Shown here one piece after another: positions 36,530-47,891 of a stretch of 64,000 nucleotides of DNA. Below the pieces are notes generated by a model, which worked only from the letters and a program-made list of their open reading frames with translations, was not told the origin of the DNA and did no database searches. Made by a program: the position numbers and the translations under genes. Origin of the DNA: Sepioteuthis lessoniana (taxonomy: Eukaryota; Mollusca; Cephalopoda; Myopsida; Loliginidae); the NCBI GenBank assembly GCA_963585895.1, contig OY757904.1, positions 160,516,537 through 160,580,536 on the forward strand, in the 5' to 3' direction. Within the stretch, counting starts at the first letter, position 1, and each line of letters begins with the position of its first letter.

Positions 36530-36614
36530 TGAATTTTGTGATCAGAAAATTTTGTGATCAGCAAATTTTGTAATCAGGAAATTTTGTGATCAGCAAATTT
36601 TGTAATAAGCAAAT
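36530..36614. repeat. 16-bp minisatellite
   Basis: Five units of 16 bp (AATTTTGTGATCAGCA type) start at about 36,534, 36,550, 36,566, 36,582 and 36,598. Units carrying GTGATCAG or GTAATCAG alternate. Confidence 0.85.
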
Positions 36615-36984
36615 TAAGGAACAACCTGAAAATAAACAGAATAAAAGAATGAAAAGAGATGTAAAAAGTTGTTTTTGAATCTTAAAATGAAATATTCTAA
36701 TCACTAATTTTTGACTAAGTTTTTATACATTTTATGATCGTATTTGATCACAACTTTTTTGGGGTTAAATACCCTCTAACTATTAAAAAAAGTTTTATGA
36801 TATAGGAACCAAGAAGTTGTTTCCCATGAATCTTGTACTCATATCTAGATGTTACTCTTATACAGCGGATGCCTGAACTGATTTGTCCACCAAAGTTTAT
36901 CGATAGACAGGGCCTAAATCTAGAGTCATGTTAAAATTCCTCTCCTGAAACTCATCATATCATATTGTTTGTTAATTCTATTAT
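36615..36984. other. Unassigned AT-rich DNA
   Basis: Nothing recognised. Confidence 0.5.
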
Positions 36985-36987
36985 TTC

Positions 36988-37440
36988 TTGCAAGCTTTTC
37001 ACACCAGTTTTTGCAGGTTGTTTTTCACTGGAGTCTGAGTGACAGTTAGTCTCCTCAAATCTCCAGGATTCTTCTCAGTATTCTGACTGAGCTTCGTAAT
37101 AGTGCAGTTTGGACAGGTTCAGAATGTCCTCCAATTTCCAGCTCTTCCAGTCTCCTTACCAAGCTTTTGGTGACCATTTTGAATGCACCAGCTTTTGGTG
37201 AACATTCCAAGTGCACCAGTTATAATTGGCATCACTGTCTGTTTTATGTTCCATAACCTTTTTAGTTCTCTGGCAAGGTCCTAGTACTTGTCTCTCTTTT
37301 CCTTTTCTTTGATTTTCTCTCTTTGATCCATCAGAAAAGCAAAGTCCACATTTCAACATATTCTCCTTTTTTATTTGTTAATCATCAAAAGATCAGGTCT
37401 TCTGATTGTGATTAGGTGTTTGTATCTCAAAATCCAAGAG
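36988..37440 (-). mobile_element. R4/Dong-like LINE 3' fragment (R4-5)
   Basis: On the minus strand: endonuclease region VDFAFLMDQ, then KEKRDKY, DLARELKRLWN, VMPIITGALG, then the C-terminus and 3' UTR ending GTGTGAAAAGCTTGCAAG. It contains a small internal duplication of a GGTGACCATT/GGTGAACATT segment near 37,165-37,215. The upstream end (highest coordinate) abuts the ATT/ATC repeat at 37,441. Confidence 0.75.
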
Positions 37441-37512
37441 AATTTATTATTATCATCATTATTATCATTATTATCATTTTCACTCTTTGCAAGTTTTTCA
37501 TGCCAGTTCTAC
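37441..37512 (-). repeat. ATT/ATC microsatellite plus a tiny R4 3' end
   Basis: An imperfect ATT/ATC run (37,441-37,478) is followed by CACTCTTTGCAAGTTTTTCA, the minus-strand 3' end of another R4 copy truncated to some tens of bases. R4-5 and this scrap therefore lie on either side of one trinucleotide tract. Confidence 0.65.
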
Positions 37513-38045
37513 CTTATCCAGTTAGCTGGAGCTGTATGATAGACCAACTGTATCTCAGCAAAGGGGTAAGACTCCACAATGAGTGTCCTGAATATGAGAT
37601 TAAATCATCTGATGTAGAAGCTTCAGTCTTGGACCTTTGAGGAATGTGGAGTACCCCTTCATTGCCATTAACTTCCAAGTCCACTCAGATTTGGAGTGAA
37701 AGTACCTATTAAGATCTCATCTATGGGCTAAATTGAAATATTTAATCATTTATGATTACTGGAAACCAATTAACTGCATGCAAACAAAGAATTAATAATA
37801 AATAGAACTATTAATGTTACAGAGGAAACCATTTAACTGTGTGCAAACAAATGATTAATATTAAATAGAATTATTTCTATTTGATAGCAATACTTGAAAC
37901 CATTGAACAGTGAGTAAACAAATGAGTTCTAGCTCATTTAAAGATTTTACCAACCTTCACTAAAAAATCATATGTATAAACAAGATTTGGCATTAAATAA
38001 CTCACAAGGGTTGATAAGCCATAAAACACATCCAACCAACCAACC
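37513..38045 (+). mobile_element. Family T retroposon with internal array (copy T4)
   Basis: The body carries GGAATGTGGAGTACCCCTT, TGGAGTGAAAGTACCTATTA and ATGGGCTAAATTGAAATA. Two to three degenerate units of about 65-70 bp follow (AAACCATTTAACTGTGTGCA then AACAAATGATTAAT). The element ends in the family T tail (GGCATTAAATAACTCACAAG then GGTTGATAAGCC). The body is the reverse complement of copies T1, T6 and T9. Confidence 0.7.
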
Positions 38046-38049
38046 AGTT

Positions 38050-38338
38050 TTAACATGTGGGTTCTGAAGTCAGAGTGACAGTAAGTCTCTTTTGGTCTCT
38101 GGGACTCTTCGCTAGTATTCTAGCATATTTTCTCATTTTCTAAAACAGATTCTAGTTTGAGCAGATACCATTTATAAACATAGCAAAATTTTCTTCTCTT
38201 ACACAATTCCCAGTAGATCATCATTCCTACTCAGTCATGCATGCTCTTCTTTTCCTTCAGTGCCAGTTGGCTGCATTCACTTATAATGTGATTCACTGTT
38301 TCATCACTGTAGCCGCATAGCCTTTGTTTGCTAATTTT
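38050..38338 (-). mobile_element. R4/Dong-like LINE fragment with internal deletion (R4-6)
   Basis: The minus strand shows the zinc-knuckle region (DETVNHIISECSQLA), then MIYWELCKRRKFC, then a jump to the C-terminal end, so the endonuclease core is deleted. Its 5' side (high coordinate) meets an ATT tract at 38,349. Confidence 0.7.
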
Positions 38339-38348
38339 TTATCTGCAT

Positions 38349-38404
38349 ATTATTATTATTATTATTATTATTAGTAGTAGTAGTAGTAGTAATAGTAGTA
38401 GTAT
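38349..38404. repeat. (ATT)n/(AGT)n microsatellite
   Basis: An ATT run grades into AGT units. It flanks the 5' side of R4-6. Confidence 0.9.
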
Positions 38405-39175
38405 TAGAAGAGGAACCAGTGAGCCTACTCAGTTTTTGAATGTGCTGATTGCATCTGCAGAGAAGTAAGACCCTTCTGACAATTGTCCTGGGTATGATAC
38501 AAAACCCTCTACTGGTGTGACTTCAGCCCTGGAGCTTTGGGGAATGTGGAGTACCCCTTAATTACCAATACTCCGAGGTTCTATCTAACCTGGAGTGAAA
38601 GTTACTGCTAGGGTCCTATTAATAGGTCAAATAGAACTATTTAATCATTTACTAAACAGGAGACCATTTAACTGTGTGCAAACAAATGAATAATAATGAA
38701 TTATTAGAATTACATAGCAATACTTTAGACTAAATGAATAATGTTGAATAGAATTATTAGTGTTTGATAACAATATTTGAAATCTTTTACTAAGGATTTT
38801 TATTTATATCAAACAGAAATATTTAATTATCTAGTAGAGTTAAATAGCTATAAATTGAAACCACTTAACTGTGCACACAGATTTATTGGTATTAGATAGG
38901 AATATTTGAAACCATTTAACCACTGGTAAACAAAGGATTAGTATTAAATAGAATTATTTGCATTATTTTGCAATAATTGAAACACTTTAACTGTGTGCAA
39001 ACAATGAATAGCAATAGTGGAAAATATTTAATCATGTGATAGCAAATGAGCTCTGTCTTGTTTAAAAATGTTACCTACAAATTATTAATTTAGAAAACAT
39101 ATATATGTGTGTGTGGGTGTGTGTGGGTGCGTGTGTGTGCTGGATTTGTCATGAAATAATCTATGACCAAGAAGG
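38405..39175 (+). mobile_element. Family T retroposon with longer internal array (copy T5)
   Basis: The head has CTGCAGAGAAGTAAGACC and CCTGGGTATGATAC, then GGGGAATGTGGAGTACCCC and GGAGTGAAAGTTACTGCTAG. About five or six degenerate units follow between 38,640 and 39,040 (ACCATTTAACTGTGTGCAAA variants, period roughly 55-75 bp). The end is a GT-rich tract at 39,100-39,140 and a decayed family T tail (GTCATGAAATAATC). Confidence 0.7.
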
Positions 39176-39438
39176 ATCAGCAGTAGTAATAGCAGCAGCA
39201 GCAGCAACTGTAGTAGCAGTAGTAGAAGAAGTAGTAGAAGTTGTATGAAGATGAGGAAGAGTCTGTGTAAACCTAAGAAGAGACATACAAGCAAAAGTTT
39301 TAAATTATTTGAATTCTGAGATTAAGTATGTTGATCAAAATTTTTGACCTCTTCTTTTCCTATTGTTTTTATGAGAGAATTGATAGGCTTTCAAGATATA
39401 AAATGCTTCCTTTTTGAAAAAAAAAAAAAAAAAGAAGA
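39176..39438. other. Trinucleotide and poly(A) tracts
   Basis: AGC/AGT trinucleotides at 39,178-39,242 and poly(A) at about 39,418-39,434. The Leu-rich minus-strand frame 39,085-39,294 is a product of these repeats. Confidence 0.8.
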
Positions 39439-39439
39439 T

Positions 39440-40066
39440 ATTTCCACACTCTATCTCCACTAAATGGTGGTTCTCTGAAACTAGTGGACAAGTTCATCTA
39501 CATCAGAAGCAGCATCTCATCTACTGAAAATGACATCAATATATGACTAGCAAATGCATGAACTGCTATTGATAGGCTATCAAGCATATGAAAGTTAGAT
39601 TTATCTGATAAAAGAAAATACAATTTTTTTCCAAGCAGCGGTCATGTCAATTCTATTATATGGATGCACCTCATGGATGCTGACTTAGTGTAGTGAGAAA
39701 AAGCTTGATGAGACTTGCACAAGAATGCTACAAGCTATATTGAACAAATCATGGAAGCAATGTCCTATAAAGCAGCAGCTGTACAGCCACCTACCACCCA
39801 TTTCTGAAATCATCCAAATAAGATGAACAAGACATGCGGAACACTGCTGAAGAAGTGAAGATGAACTCATAAGAGACATTTCCTATAGAGTCCTTCAAAT
39901 GGACCTGCAAGTGTTGAATGACCAACTAGAAGTTATCTACAACAGCTTTGTATGGACACAGGATGTAGTCTGGAAGACCTGTAGGAAGATAGATGATAGA
40001 GATGAATGGCAAGAGAGAGTCAGGGAAATCCGTGCAAGCAGTTCAATATGATGATGAAGATGTAGG
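39440..40066 (+). mobile_element. RTE-clade LINE, C-terminal third
   Basis: Plus-strand pieces match the RTE C-terminus: LKLVDKFIYI, SSTENDI, TAIDRLSS, then the segment equivalent to 'MLRAVLNKSW' (39,722-39,760), SLEDL and the end near 40,050 with a GATGATGAAGAT-type tail. It aligns with 56,480-57,060 at the DNA level but is broken by stops and shifts in every frame. The 5' end is truncated before the YADD motif. Confidence 0.8.
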
Positions 40067-40369
40067 ATATATGTTTTGGTTTTGCAAGAATTTACCGCTT
40101 GATTTTCAACTTCATACAACTTGCTTTAATAGTCAGAAGGTGTTTTAATTTAAAAAAATGTTGTTGTAAAAAGAAACAATCGGTTGAAAACAAAATTAGT
40201 CTAAAAAACTAATAAAAAATGATCCTTTTTTTAAATGATTCAAGTTTCACAAAACAGCAAGAGGTAAAGTTTGTCTGAAATTTATTTCCTTTTGACAAAA
40301 TAAATGAAAACAATTATAAAATCCATATAATAAAAACATTTAAAAATACTGATTCTCAAGTCAATCTGT
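40067..40369. other. Unassigned AT-rich DNA
   Basis: Nothing recognised. Confidence 0.5.
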
Positions 40370-40740
40370 TTGATTGATTGATTGATTTTAAAAGCATGTC
40401 AACCGATAAAGGGTTATTTTATATCTTGAGGTTAGTGAATTGTGTTCATTGTATATATTATTATTTACATTTTTTGTTTACATATTTCTTAAGTATTGTT
40501 ATCGTTTTTGCACACAATCCTATCATATATGAATAATTTTTTAACAGAATTGATCCATAGATGAATCAGAGTGGACCTGGGAGTAATGACAATGAAGAAG
40601 TACTCCACACTACCTGGATCTCCAGAACTAGAGCCTCATCAAAAGTATCATACCCAGGATACTCTATTTTTTGGTGGAGTCTTATCCTTCTGCAGAGGAT
40701 ACAGTCAGTATATTGAGCCTAGGTACTCGTGCAGAATTAA
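40370..40740 (-). mobile_element. Family T retroposon (copy T6)
   Basis: On the minus strand: CTGTATCCTCTGCAGAAGGA, TATCCTGGGTATGATAC, CTCTAGTTCTGGAGATCC, GTGTGGAGTAC, a single unit of the 32-bp element that is amplified in copy T9, and the tail (ATAAAATAACCC...GGTTGACATGC...TTAAAATC) followed by AATC repeats at 40,371-40,386. The overlapping plus-strand frames at 40,571-40,904 are not genes. Confidence 0.7.
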
Positions 40741-42355
40741 TTTTAGCAAAGAGACCTGAGGTCTATCAAACCAGAGGGTTTGTTTTACATTTCAAAATGA
40801 TAGAAAGGGCATCTTGTTTTATTTTAAGATTCTTAAAAATCTTCAAGTTTCAGGTAAATATAAATTGGTTATGTAAGTTCTATCAAAATCAGCTTTACAA
40901 ATAAACTGAGAGAAAATAAAATTACAAAATGCTGAAGCCGATTTTGTCTAAGGCGGAATATATGCATACATAAGGGTGGTTGATATTTTCATAAAATTTT
41001 CATAATTTCCAGTATTGAATAATACATAATGGGATGGTATTCGCCATCTTTAGAATTGTATTTGGGCAAATATAGGCCTGTGTTAATACCCCAGGATGAT
41101 ATATGATATATTAATTTAGGGACAGAGTATTGTTGATACACCCCTTATTTTGGAAGCTTGGCATATATCAGTCTGTACATATGATCAATTACTGTAATCC
41201 AGCTATATTACAGGTTAATCAAAACATATATAGAAGGGATTACAGTTTTATTTTCCTAATCATATTTTTATACATTTTTCTATTTACCTTACAATAAAAT
41301 CCTGAATTTTTCCTTGTAAGTTTGCTAAAAGAGAAAAAGGATCCTGGAGGATGACAATTGTCTTAATGAAAAGGCAAATTTATTTTTGACTGTCATGAAT
41401 ACAGTGACTTTTCGTAGCAAGTGAAATGAGTTTCTTATTATTCGTCTGAAAAATCAAATTATCGCTTTCAGTGTATCAATTATATTCCTGATCAACTTAC
41501 TCGGCTGTCCAAAGTAAACGCATCTCAGCAGTAATGCCAGCTAAAAGAAGCTTGGTCAGAATTTATTGATCTAGTCTTTTTTTTTTATTTCTGCTAAATT
41601 ATATAACACTTATTTATTTTCTCTTCAAGTCTTGATAATAAATGTATCTAGAAAACTTGTTTTAACAGTTCCCTAAAAATGTGTCAAAATTTTTGGCCAA
41701 TAAACAGCAAAAATTTATGCAAAAATATTTTCTAAGTAAATTGAATAAGTGTTATGAATCACATTAGATTGGCCATCCGGTTAATGATCAACCATTGGCT
41801 GGTTTACTTTCTCTTGGAGTGGAAAATCTATTTCTAGTCTGAAGATCTTGGGGCTTCCTATTTCATTAGGTTTCTAAGAAGGAGGATATTGACTAACAAA
41901 TGAAAGTGTGTCCTGCTAATACTTCTGTTCTCTCCACAAAGGACTTCAGTTAAAGATATGTAATTGCATCGTTAATCCTTTAGATTTCAGGATATTTCAC
42001 ATGCCCTTTGCCATGATGTTCATCTTCAGGCTGAATGATTTTATAATTAAACTTTTAATAAGACTTTCAGAATTTTCCGATGCTCATATAATTATAACTT
42101 TGACCATCTAATAATGCCTCCTTACTAAGTGGAAAGATATTAACACATTCCATGACTAAAGAAAGTATTATAATTTTCATACTAAAATAGCTCATTCTTT
42201 ATCAAAAGGTTATCTTTATCTACCTAAATGAACAAAGTACAAATATAGATGCACTGAAAATAATGATCTGAAAGAAATTAATACTTACAAGAAATGGGAT
42301 GAAAATTGCTAATTATTTAAACATTTTCAATTTTTACAGATTTTTTCTGATATGA
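40741..42355. other. Unassigned AT-rich DNA
   Basis: About 1.6 kb without an identified gene, RNA or repeat family. Small frames have no domain signature. Confidence 0.5.
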
Positions 42356-42359
42356 AGTG

Positions 42360-42530
42360 GTGGTACTCATTAGGGTCTCATCAATGGTACAAACAGTTTT
42401 GATAAAAAATTACCCAGCTATGGGTTAAATAGTACCACAACTGTTTTTCTACAAGGATGGCTTTGGCATTAAATAACTCAAAAAGGTTGATATGCCATTA
42501 AACAAAGAAAACAAACCAAATGTCAGAATT
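42360..42530 (+). mobile_element. Family T retroposon, 5'-truncated (copy T7)
   Basis: Contains ATTAGGGTCTCATCAATGG, TATGGGTTAAATAGTACC and the best-kept tail, GGCATTAAATAACTCAAAAA then GGTTGATATGCC and ATTAAAC, followed by an A-rich end. The head is missing. Confidence 0.7.
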
Positions 42531-42774
42531 ACTCATATTCAATAGAACAATGAGCCAAAAAAAAAAAAAACAAAGAAAAATACCTTAAGAAACGACAACA
42601 CAAGAAATATAAATATAAATATACAATGAACTCTATTCACTAACCTTGTGGCATAAGATTAGCCCAGAAATCCTTTGAATCAATCAATCAACCTCAAGGT
42701 TATTCCATATACATACCACTGTATCGCAAACATTATTATCCATATATTGCATCATTATCAATTTTATTCATTAT
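42531..42774. other. A-rich tail, then a family T tail scrap
   Basis: A poly(A) run lies near 42,556-42,571. Near 42,680-42,715 the words AATCAATCAATCAACC and AAGGTTATTCCATA match the minus-strand tail of family T, suggesting a further copy cut short next to the R4 element. Confidence 0.4.
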
Positions 42775-44820
42775 TTTTTACTCATTGAGAGTTTTTCACA
42801 TCAGTTTTAGCTGATGGTCTTTCACTGGAGCCTGAGTGACAGCAAGTCTCTTCAAGTCTCCAGGACTCTTCTCAGTATTCTGGCTGTTCTCAATAGTGCT
42901 ATAGTTTGGATGGTCTCCACACATCCTCCAACCTCCAAGTCCTCTAGTCCCTTTAATAACCCCTTAGTTACTTTACCAAAAGCACCACTCACAATTGGTA
43001 TAATTATCACCTAAATGTTCCATAGTTTTTTCAATTCTCTAGCAAGGTCGAGGTACTTATCTCTCTTTTCACTCTCTTTCAGTTTTATTATGTGGTCAGC
43101 CCGGACAGTAAAATCCACAATTTGGAGAATTCTCTTTTTTTTTTGGTGATTATTATAAGGTCTGGTCTTCTGGTCGAGATTAGGTGATCCGTTAGTATGT
43201 CAAAGTCCCTGAGTAGTTTATGTGTGTCATTTTCCAGGAAAGCTGCTGGGTTGTGCGTGTATCATTTATTCGTATGGTCAAATTGAAATTTCTTGCCCAT
43301 TTCCCAGTGGATCACCTTGGCCACCTAGTCATGTCTAGTCTTATATTCCTTCTGTGCTAGCTTGCTACATTTGCTTATTATATGATTGATGGTTTTGTCT
43401 CGACCACCACATAACCTACATTTACTATTTTGTTACGTCTAATCTATTCTCACTTTGATATGATTGTTTCTTATGGAGTTGTTTTGTACTGCTATTAGGA
43501 GAGATTCAATTTCTCTCTTAAAGTTTCCTTTTCTTAGACACGTCCAGGTTTTGTCGTCTGAGATGTTGTTTATTAGTCGTTTAAAACGTCCATAGAGTCG
43601 TTTTTCTTCCCATTTTGTTTCCTATTTATTGTCATTCTGTTGTCCATCGTGTTTTCTGTCTCGTTTCTCATGGCTGTAATCAGTCCTCATTCGCGTTTTT
43701 CTATGTAGTCTTTGAGTCGTTGTATTGATGCGTCAACGCTGTCTCCAATGCTGGCAATTCTTCTTCGTTCCTCCTTTCGTCTATCAACGTCGTCTCTGGG
43801 ATGTAGTGCCTTATGCATGGTCATTAGTTTTCTTGTTCTTTGGCCAATTTGCTTAAGTTCTTCTCTGCTCCACTTCAAAAAGGGTCCCGAATATCTAACG
43901 AGGATACAGCCGAGTATTTATTCCTTTCATAAAGTTTCTGCTTGATAGTTTTGTCTCGAGTAGCTTTCTAGTTTGAGAGTTCCATTCCGTCGGTTAGATG
44001 TCGTTTGCCACTTTTCATTACTAGAATGGCACATTTTTCTATGCCACAATCCATTCCTATATCCTGACTGTATATTCTAACTGCGTGTATTAGAGTTTCC
44101 AGTTCTTTTTAAGTTTTTGTAAATAGTTTGACATCATCCATGTACATTACGTGATTGATCTTTTCCTGCGATCAATTAAGTTTGTATCCGGCTGTGCATT
44201 TTCTGAGTATGTGGTTAAGGGGCATCATGGCAATCAGGAATAATAACGGTGATAGTGCATCTCCTTGAAAAATACCCCGTTGGATCTTTGCTTCAGCTAA
44301 GCTTCTTCCTCCTGCTGTCAATTCCACTCTCCAGGTTTTCATGGTTTTCTCGATAAAGTTTCTGATTCAATATGATATTTTGTACATTTTGAGGCAGTTT
44401 ATTATTCAGCTTTGCAGAATCATATCATATGCCTTTTTGTAGTCAATCCAGGCCATAGCTAGATTTTTTCCGTCTGGTCTTTCTGTCTTTTAGGGTGCGC
44501 TGGTCTATGTAAATTAACTCTGCTGTATTTCTGAATCCTTTGCGGCACCCTTTCTGCTCCTCAGGGAACAATCCACGGCTTGTTAGCGAGTAGTAAATCT
44601 CTTCTCTTATTTGTGCTGTTAATATTTTCCATAAAATCGGTAGGCAGGTTATGGGTCTGTAATTGGTTAGGACGTTTCATTTGCTTTGTTTCTTTTGGAT
44701 CAATGTGGTCTTTCCTTTGGTCATCAATGTGGTCTTTCCTTAGGTCATCCAGTCAGATCATTGTGCTCCTTGTGAGTACCTGTTCATTTCTAATGCAAGT
44801 CTGTCGTGAATGGAGGTGAA
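42775..44820 (-). mobile_element. R4/Dong-like LINE, longest copy (R4-7): RT plus restriction-like endonuclease
   Basis: Minus-strand translation gives, from high to low coordinates: LPILWKILTAQIREEIYY (about 44,640), GLFPEEQKGCRKGFRNTAEL, RT motif A-like MAWIDYKKAYDM (about 44,460), RT catalytic YMDD with a following VKLF (44,130-44,150), YSGPFLKWSREELKQ, QRTRKLMTMHKALHPRDDVD, SIGDSVDASIQRLKDYIEK, the zinc knuckle CRLC...H...C (about 43,415-43,360), then PDLIIITKKK (PD at 43,160-43,165) and IVDF in another frame. The PD...D motif after a CCHC knuckle is the restriction-like endonuclease of R2/R4/Dong-type LINEs. The C-terminal VIHWEM, DLARELK and ARILRRVLET strings match the other copies. 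Many stops and shifts; 5' truncated at about 44,820; 3' end beside an ATT/ATC-rich stretch at 42,735-42,780. The one open piece is 43,687-43,878. Confidence 0.88.
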
Positions 44821-45359
44821 TTTAAAATACGTTTCATGTACATTAATAAGAGTGAAATTGATTGATTAATAATTTCTATTAAAAATTGTAATAAAGATTT
44901 GCAAAGTAACACTTGTGGGTGCCTTATAAGGTGCTATACTTAATGATAGGCTAGCAGACTATTGTTAATGAGTTTGATTCACATTGGGTACCCCATATAT
45001 CTGGGCTAACCTGAACATTGTAGATGATTACAACGTAGCACTTGTACTAAATGAATTTTTACAGTAGCATGATGGCTAAAAATGTGTTTGTCGATCAGTT
45101 TACTAACGTAGTGATTTTAATTCTTACTGAGTGACTCATGACTAACTTTGTTCTAGACTAAACTAAGTAAATAATTACAAACCTTGATCTTGAGTAAGAA
45201 TTTATATTAACTCAAACCTTCCACCAGAGCCAAGGTTTGACACAAGGACAACTTTTAAATAGAGTAAAGCTGATTTGAATTCAGACTCTTTCCTTCTCTC
45301 TGACTGATTGTCTTACCAAGACTAAAAAAGGCCTATCTATCTTACTATGTTCCCACAGT
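44821..45359. other. Unassigned DNA with a possible SINE-like stretch
   Basis: 44,955-45,010 (GTTAATGAGTTTGATTCACA then TTGG) resembles 48,527-48,580 (GTTAATGAGTTGAATTCTCG then TTGG), probably one small dispersed repeat. 45,070-45,130 has weak A- and B-box-like words. Otherwise nothing. Confidence 0.4.
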
Positions 45360-45500
45360 TGCGGGTAAAATTGTTGGATTCGTCCCTTTTCGAAGGGTAT
45401 TAGTCCAAAATGAAACACAGACACCCTCGTCCCTGACTTGAACTCAGGTCACCGTATCCATTGCCTATAACGATTATTGTCCTACTGAGTGTTCTGCGTC
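45360..45500 (-). mobile_element. tRNA-derived SINE (family S2), copy 1
   Basis: The minus strand carries a tRNA-like head: CACTCAGTAGGACAATAATC, then GGCAATGGATACGGTGACC and B-box GAGTTCAAGTC. It aligns with the minus strand at 53,000-53,150. Both are too diverged and body-extended to be tRNA genes. Confidence 0.65.
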
Positions 45501-47883
45501 GTGTAAGAATAAGTTTACCTCAATGAATATCATGTTAACTGTAGACATGCTGGCTTAACGGATAGAAAATGAAGCTGGCAAAATTCTATTAAACAGCAGA
45601 TCACATTTATTTCATAATGGAGATTTGTTGAAAAAATAATTGTAATTGTAATTAAAACACTGTAATTAAAATTCTTCAGTGGCAATCTTATATGGTTTTC
45701 CCTGATACTGGTATCGACCTTTTAAGACATCAAAGTTGTAAACTATCAAACAGGTTTTTTGTAACACTTGTCGCCATGGAAATTTTTGCAGTTATGGACC
45801 CTCGCATCATTTCTCCACATCAGAATACAAGTAGAAAAGCTCCCTACTTAAAGAAAGAGCCTTATACAGAAGAGTGACTGATCCTACACATCTCACTTGT
45901 CATTGTTTGTGGTAACTCTGTTGGCATTCTATTGGCTGGACAAGCCAAAATGTATAATACAAATGATTACTGATGCTTCCTTTACATAGAATGTCTTAAA
46001 GAAAAAAAAGAAAAAGAAACAATTAATTCTCTTCATTAAAATGGATAGTAATAAAAAGTAAAATGAATCAAAACAAATTAATTTAATTCCATTTAAATTC
46101 CATTAAAAATGATAAGTTTACGTCAAAATGTTTTTGATTCTTTTTATAGAAATTGATCTAATTTTATCAGTAGTCTTTCTTTATAAACAATCCCACAGAT
46201 ATTAGTCTCCTTTTTTTAATCAAATATGCAAAGAACTTCAGAAATTAAAAATTATTACTGACTACTGGGGTATAACAGGACTTAAATGAGTCATTAAAAC
46301 AATCTGGGATGTAAGAATTGGTGTTTAAATGTCATAAAGATGCATATCATGGTCATTAGAAACTAATGACATGAAATCATCAAGATGTTTTTAAGATATG
46401 GATGAAGATGCCATTAAGTCTTTTCAGATTTTAAGCGTTTTGCATGAACTCTAAAGAAAACATGTCATTACCTCCTGCAAACACTGTTTTGTGAGACAAA
46501 CATACCGAACATGTAAATATATCAATCTGTTTTAATCCACACGTTAAATAAAACATACTATTCACAAGTAATCAAAATCCGACACTATTTTGATAAACTC
46601 TCGATGAAAATCTCTCATTTAATGAAATTCTAATTATCCATAAGCCTTACAATGTAACTGATGTAAGCATTAAGTTTTGAAACACATCAACCTTACGAGG
46701 GTGCAGCTAAACTAATAGTTAGTCGCACTGATAATGGAATCGGTGAATAGAAATCAAACTCTTGTTGTTACAGTGATCAATTAACTTTCTTTTCGACTTC
46801 CTCTCCCATCAATGGATAAATATCAGAGTAGTTGGAACTTGGTTAATAAAAAATGCATTTGTAGTATTTGATAAGAGATCAAATCAGTAATAGTTACTTA
46901 CTGATGATAGTCGTAAGTCACTAGAATTTGTCTATGTCAACTTGGAGGGATGTAAACCATCAAGTAAGAGAACATGAGAGGAAATTGCATGGCATTGTAC
47001 TCTGTTAAACTTGTAGGTTATGGAAAATCTACATTCATCCATCCTCTTCTTTTTTTGCCCTGGTTCTAATCACTAGGCAACACAAATGAAAATGACCACG
47101 TATTCTACAAGCGTGTGTATAATCAGACCCATGCCTTTTTTTCATCAAAAGAAATATTTTGATATCTTGAAAATTAGTCAGTTTACTACAAAATCAATGA
47201 ATAAACTACGACTGATTATGAATATCGATTTGTTATTCAACATTATCAATGGTTTTTATCTCTATGTTACTGTCTTGTCAAAATTGTTGCTTTTTTGAGA
47301 TACCCAAGTCAGTCTGTGATGATCTTTGTTATTTAAGCTGTCAAAGATAATATCAATTAAAAATCTCAAGTACCCACCAAATATATATCTTGGATTTTCC
47401 TGATTTCTCGTAGCCACTCTCTCTTCCACCAAAAAGGAAAGTATTCAAATATTCCATTGAAAAACCCGATAAGGAGGCATTATGTGGTGAATAGAGAATT
47501 AAACACCAAAAATCTTAATAATTTGTAGCTCTTTATTTCATCTGATTAACGATGGCAACCAATCTTTGGTACTACACCAGACAAAAATTTAAAAATTTTT
47601 ACACTTAAAAGATATTCAGTTTTTTGGTTTGTTTGTTTAGTAGTAAATAAACAAATAACTGATACGATGCATAACAACTTTTTTTAAATGTCTGAACGTT
47701 TTGGCTTCATAAAATATTTACAAACAAGATTAAACTACCTGAATTAATGAAATCATTTTTCCCAAGCCATACAGAGGAGAATATGTTTATTCTAATTTAT
47801 TTTCTGCTAAGAAACTAAGATGAACATCCACTGTTCATTCCATACATTTTACCAGAGGTAGTAAACCCTAGCTATTCTTGTTA
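45501..47883. other. Unassigned AT-rich DNA
   Basis: About 2.4 kb with no supported gene. Frames at 45,692-45,877 and 47,086-47,298 have no family signature. A weak B-box-like word (GAAATCAAACTC) near 46,749 could mark a decayed SINE but was not called. Confidence 0.5.
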
Positions 47884-47891
47884 TTTGTTAT

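Noticed and set aside
43712-43945. 77-codon plus-strand ORF
   Set aside because: Antisense shadow of the R4 coding piece at 43,687-43,878.
45360-45500. Functional tRNA gene
   Set aside because: Only box-like words are kept; no clean cloverleaf could be drawn and a SINE body follows. The same applies to 53,000-53,150 and 35,205-35,485.
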